DNA of 64,000 nt from contig JAJYIU010000015.1 in NCBI GenBank assembly GCA_021789895.1, positions 1 to 64,000 of the forward strand, in the 5' to 3' direction. Shown in pieces: positions 61,330 to 64,000 of the stretch; positions within the stretch are counted from its first letter, which is position 1, and every line of letters starts with the position of its first letter. The notes under the pieces were generated by a model. That model did not search any database. It had not been told where the DNA came from and saw only the letters and a list, made by a program, of their open reading frames with translations. Source of the DNA: Acidobacteriota bacterium (GTDB lineage Bacteria > Acidobacteriota > Terriglobia > Terriglobales > SCQP01). The position numbers and the translations under genes were made by a program.

Positions 61330-62343
61330 TTAAGAACGGGAGAGGCCGAAAGGCATGGCCGGCCTCTCCCGGCGGTCAGGTTGCTGTGTCTTTGATTTAG
61401 AGAACGATGCGGCGGAGGAAGCTTGCAGGTTATCGGCGGGGGCGGGCTGATTTTCGTCGAGGGCCACATCCGCCGGCCGGCTGTGGGCGCGCTGGCGCAG
61501 CGACCAGCGGCGCAACAGCGAACGGAAACGGGAGGGGATGTCGCGCACATCCGCCTGCATCAGCTCTTCGATTTGCCGCAGCGAGCAGTTGCGGGCCAGC
61601 AACTCCTTGCGGAGCCCGCGGCGCAGGCCGCGCAGCACCCGGCCTAAGCGGCGGCTGATGGTGGCTTCGTGCACGCCGTACAGAGCGCCAATGGCGGCGA
61701 GGGTCTGGTGATCGAGGAAATAGAGCGCCAGCAGAGTGCAATCTTTGGGCGGCAACTGTTCCAGGACGGCCGCGAGCGCCAGATCGAGCGGCGCGGCCAA
61801 CTGGCGAAGCAGGGGAGGAGCTTCGAATTCGGGGTCGTGGACGGCATGCGCTTCCAGGGGGGCTTCGTCGAAAGGAATCTGGGGGCGCTGGCGCCGGATT
61901 TGGTTGACGCGCATCTGGGCCAGGAGCGCGCGCAGCCAGCCGAGCAGGGGCCCTCTGCCGGAGTAGAGGCGGAACTTGGAGCGCAGCCGGCTCGGATCCG
62001 GAGCTGCAGAATCATCCCCCCGCCGCAGCCCATAAAGGTCGCCATACAAATCGGAGACCAGTTCGCGGGCGGCCTCCGGATCGCGGGTCAGCCGGGTCGC
62101 CATCGCCATCAAGCGGGGCTCGTAGCCGGCGATAAAGTGGCGCCATGCGCCATCATGGCCGGCGGCGCAGGCCCGGGCTAAAACCCGGTCGGTCAGCCAG
62201 TTGCCGGTCTCGCCGCCGGATTCGGCTTGCAGTTGTTCGAGGATGGCCTGCAACTGTTCCGCGCCCAAGCCGATTTTTTCGGCCAGGTCGTCCGGCCGGA
62301 AGGCCTCGGCCGCAGCATCGGGTTGAGGCAAGGTGGTCTGCAA
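61330..62343 (-). CDS. ECF-like RNA polymerase sigma factor
   Basis: A 337-aa sigma-70-family protein. Region 2 is ATRLTRDPEAARELVSDLYGDLYGLR with the following FRLYSGRGPLLGWLRALLAQ. Region 4 is LPPKDCTLLALYFLDHQTLAAIGALYGVHEATISRRLGRVLRGLR, a good helix-turn-helix. It is longer than most ECF sigmas because of an N-terminal 60-residue part and a C-terminal disordered tail (QRAHSRPADVALDENQPAPADN). The start is a TTG at 62343 with GGGGAG about 9 nt upstream. The downstream gene encodes its likely anti-sigma factor and the upstream gene a TonB-dependent receptor. Confidence 0.85.
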   Translation of the reverse strand: MQTTLPQPDAAAEAFRPDDLAEKIGLGAEQLQAILEQLQAESGGETGNWLTDRVLARACAAGHDGAWRHFIAGYEPRLMAMATRLTRDPEAARELVSDLYGDLYGLRRGDDSAAPDPSRLRSKFRLYSGRGPLLGWLRALLAQMRVNQIRRQRPQIPFDEAPLEAHAVHDPEFEAPPLLRQLAAPLDLALAAVLEQLPPKDCTLLALYFLDHQTLAAIGALYGVHEATISRRLGRVLRGLRRGLRKELLARNCSLRQIEELMQADVRDIPSRFRSLLRRWSLRQRAHSRPADVALDENQPAPADNLQASSAASFSKSKTQQPDRRERPAMPFGLSRS

Positions 62344-62407
62344 TCCAACAATCTCCCCGGTTAGAATGCGGCAAGCGCCGGAAGTTGCAGAGAATTTTTC
62401 GGCCGGC

Positions 62408-64000
62408 TTAAAAACGGAACCACAGCCCGGTTTCCAGCCGCCGCCCGGGGCTGGCGGCCAGCGCGTGTCCGAAAAAGGGCGAGCTTAGAACGCCGTCAAA
62501 GTTGGTCAAATTGACGTGATTGAAGACGTTGTAGGCTTGCAGGTACAGTTCCATATTATAGCGGTACTCGGAATTGCCGCCGCCGCGGAAAAAGAAGCCG
62601 CCGCGCGGGCCGCCGCGCCGGGGCCCTCCGCCCCGCATTCCGCGCATGCCCCCGCCTCCGCCTTTGCCCCAGTTGATGGAGTAGCTGAGGCGGGTATCGA
62701 GGGTCCAGGAGCCGGCGCCGCGCGCGCTATCGCGTCCGACGCCCGCCGGGCGGGCGTTGGTTTGCCCGTTCTGGCTGACCTGGCCCAGGGTGATGTTGTA
62801 GGGGGTCGCGGTATTGGCGCGAAACATATTGAACCAGCGCAGTGAATTGGTCAGTCCATAACTAAAGATGCCGAAAAAGCGGTCCCGGGCATCGTTGGCG
62901 GAGGGGCCCCAGTCGGCGTGCAGGTCGTAGTTGTTCGAGGGCAGGCTGAGCGCGCCGCTGTTGTCGTCCAACGATTGCGCCAGGGCGTAATTGACGGCGA
63001 AGAAGAGTTTCGGCGAAAAATGCATCACCCCGATGCGCATGGCTTGATAGAACGAATTGCCGATGGAATTGATCTGATCCAGGTTGCCCAGGGCCGGGTC
63101 GGGAACCTGTCCATTGGGCAGCGGCGCATTCAGGTTGACGCTGCGCAGCGAATGGACGCCACGCTGCACGAAGTAGCCGCCGAAGAAGCGGAAGGAATTG
63201 GCAAACGTGCGCGACACCATCAGCGAGCCCTGCTCCCGGTAGGGAAGGCGCATTTGGGGGTTATAGGCGATGATGCTGGGCGGCAAGGTGCGCGCGGTGC
63301 CGCCGCTGGCGGCAGTGGGGTAGCCGGGGTTCAGGATGGTGATGTCGTATTGCTGCACCCCGTTGTCAAGCAGGGTTTGGCCGTAAGTGCTGGCGTCGAA
63401 CCATTCATTAAACAGCCCGAATCCCAGCCGGAAAACGGTTTTGCGATCGTGAAAGGGCGCAAACGAAAGCATGGCGCGGGGCGACCAGAAGCCGCCGTTG
63501 ATATGGGATTGGCGCTCATAGCGCAAGCCCAGGCTGAATGAAAGCGTGTCGCGGATTTGCCAATCGTCCTGGGCGTAGCCGGCCCAATCGTGCTGCGTAT
63601 ATTGAATCCAGGGATCGCCCAGGCGCTGGCTGAACAGGCTGGGCTTGCCGGCCAGGTAATCGGCGAGATTTAAAAAAGTGAACGTGCCGTACTGATTGCC
63701 GGCGTTTTCCAGCCGGGCGGTCGTATCGTCGTAGCGCCCGCCGAAATGCAGCGTATGGTGGCCGTCCACCCAATCGAGGTTTTCATTCAAATACCAGCCA
63801 TGATCGCGATTGATGGATTCCACTCCCGCGCCGCCGGTATTGAAGGCGCCCAGGACGTCAATGCCCGGCGCCAGGGTGTTGGAATGCGAGCCGCCGTCGG
63901 TCAAGTCGCCCTGGAATTGCAATTGGTTCAAGACCGTGTTGCCAAGCGGGCCTTCGAGGGAAAGGCGGAAGAGATGCTCGAAGTTGCTGGAAAAATAGGC
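62408..64000 (-). CDS. TonB-dependent receptor, C-terminal part (runs off window)
   Basis: The C-terminal 530 or so residues of an outer-membrane beta-barrel receptor. The frame stays open to base 64000; the track begins it at an internal TTG. Repeating aromatic beta-strands are seen (WVDGHHTLHFGGRYDDTTA, SFSLGLRYERQSHINGGFWSPRAML, PRAMLSFAPFHDRKTVFRLGFG) and the chain ends in ...GLWFRF with the terminal aromatic expected of barrel proteins. A Gly/Arg-rich loop near residue 430 (GGGMRGMRGGGPRRGG) is unusual. It resembles the Acidobacteriota receptors that usually start with a carboxypeptidase-regulatory domain, but that part is outside the window. The ligand is unknown. Confidence 0.85.
   Translation of the reverse strand, partial: AYFSSNFEHLFRLSLEGPLGNTVLNQLQFQGDLTDGGSHSNTLAPGIDVLGAFNTGGAGVESINRDHGWYLNENLDWVDGHHTLHFGGRYDDTTARLENAGNQYGTFTFLNLADYLAGKPSLFSQRLGDPWIQYTQHDWAGYAQDDWQIRDTLSFSLGLRYERQSHINGGFWSPRAMLSFAPFHDRKTVFRLGFGLFNEWFDASTYGQTLLDNGVQQYDITILNPGYPTAASGGTARTLPPSIIAYNPQMRLPYREQGSLMVSRTFANSFRFFGGYFVQRGVHSLRSVNLNAPLPNGQVPDPALGNLDQINSIGNSFYQAMRIGVMHFSPKLFFAVNYALAQSLDDNSGALSLPSNNYDLHADWGPSANDARDRFFGIFSYGLTNSLRWFNMFRANTATPYNITLGQVSQNGQTNARPAGVGRDSARGAGSWTLDTRLSYSINWGKGGGGGMRGMRGGGPRRGGPRGGFFFRGGGNSEYRYNMELYLQAYNVFNHVNLTNFDGVLSSPFFGHALAASPGRRLETGLWFRF

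Noticed and set aside
1-64000. tRNA, rRNA, CRISPR arrays and insertion sequences
   Set aside because: Looked for by eye (TTCGA-type T-loops, spaced identical repeats, transposase motifs such as DDE blocks with flanking inverted repeats) and none was convincing.

Overview
The window is one strand of a very G+C-rich bacterial chromosome. I infer an Acidobacteriota member (Terriglobia-like). The support is the TonB-dependent receptor type, the short N-acetylglutamate synthase with a Cys-rich tail, BamA followed by Skp-like chaperones, the DUF5107/TPR protein, and the rplU-rpmA-obg-nadD-rsfS order. This is an inference from gene content, not a database result. I found no rRNA, tRNA or CRISPR array.

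Layout. 0-1.3 kb: the 5' end of a minus-strand gene cut by the window edge, then about 1.1 kb of non-coding DNA with hairpin repeats and an 18-bp tandem repeat. 1.3-4.2 kb: a GntR/YtrA-type repressor with its own palindromic operator, then (minus) moaD, moaE, an inositol-monophosphatase-type phosphatase and a metallophosphoesterase. 4.4-8.06 kb: an island of visibly lower G+C. It holds a broken RHS/YD-repeat gene, a small secreted protein, and a three-gene plus-strand unit made of a receiver-TIR fusion, a soluble histidine kinase and a stand-alone receiver. This unit is the strongest candidate in the window for an undescribed system: a TIR (CAP12/PycTIR-type) effector that appears to be wired to two-component phosphorelay.

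8.1-15.6 kb: xseA, a DUF4143-type AAA ATPase whose start sits on a 33-bp palindrome, mnmG, an M16 peptidase and a zinc alcohol dehydrogenase. 15.6-22.1 kb: sulfotransferase, SDR, a 36-aa membrane peptide, a GRP-type sugar transporter, an alpha/beta hydrolase and a TIM-barrel sugar isomerase, which together look like a carbohydrate-utilisation cluster, then an OpgC-like acyltransferase on the other strand. 22.3-28.3 kb: an Lhr-type helicase and an FAD oxidoreductase. 28.4-31.9 kb (minus): an uncharacterised membrane protein, an MlaD-domain protein, NAD kinase and a small lipoprotein. 32.0-35.5 kb: a giant CPBP-protease membrane protein.

35.5-37.9 kb (minus): argC-argB-argA with overlapping genes and two ARG boxes laid over the argC promoter and start codon. 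38-42.4 kb: mtaB, an RlpA-like protein, a TrmH-family methyltransferase and rarA. 42.5-48.2 kb: a sugar porter translationally coupled to a DUF5107/TPR protein, then a conserved-looking helical protein. 48.2-52.5 kb (minus): rplU, rpmA, obg, nadD, rsfS and a sigma-54 activator lacking a receiver domain, plus an FmdB-type zinc ribbon protein. 52.7-58.5 kb: a SUMT-CbiX siroheme fusion, bamA with two tandem Skp paralogues, and a small zinc-ribbon protein. 58.7-64 kb: a Tat-type GH172 (DUF2961) protein, then (minus) a TonB-dependent receptor running off the right edge, an ECF-like sigma factor and a transmembrane zinc-finger anti-sigma factor with a YCF48/BNR-like sensor end.

Genes are packed tightly, with many ATGA stop/start overlaps (moaE/IMPase, argB/argA, sugar porter/DUF5107, obg/nadD, rsfS/activator). 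Several genes have a TACAAT or TAAGCT box only 6-9 nt ahead of the start codon and no strong Shine-Dalgarno, which suggests very short or absent leaders. Most of the long ORFs on the opposite strand in the track are high-G+C shadows.
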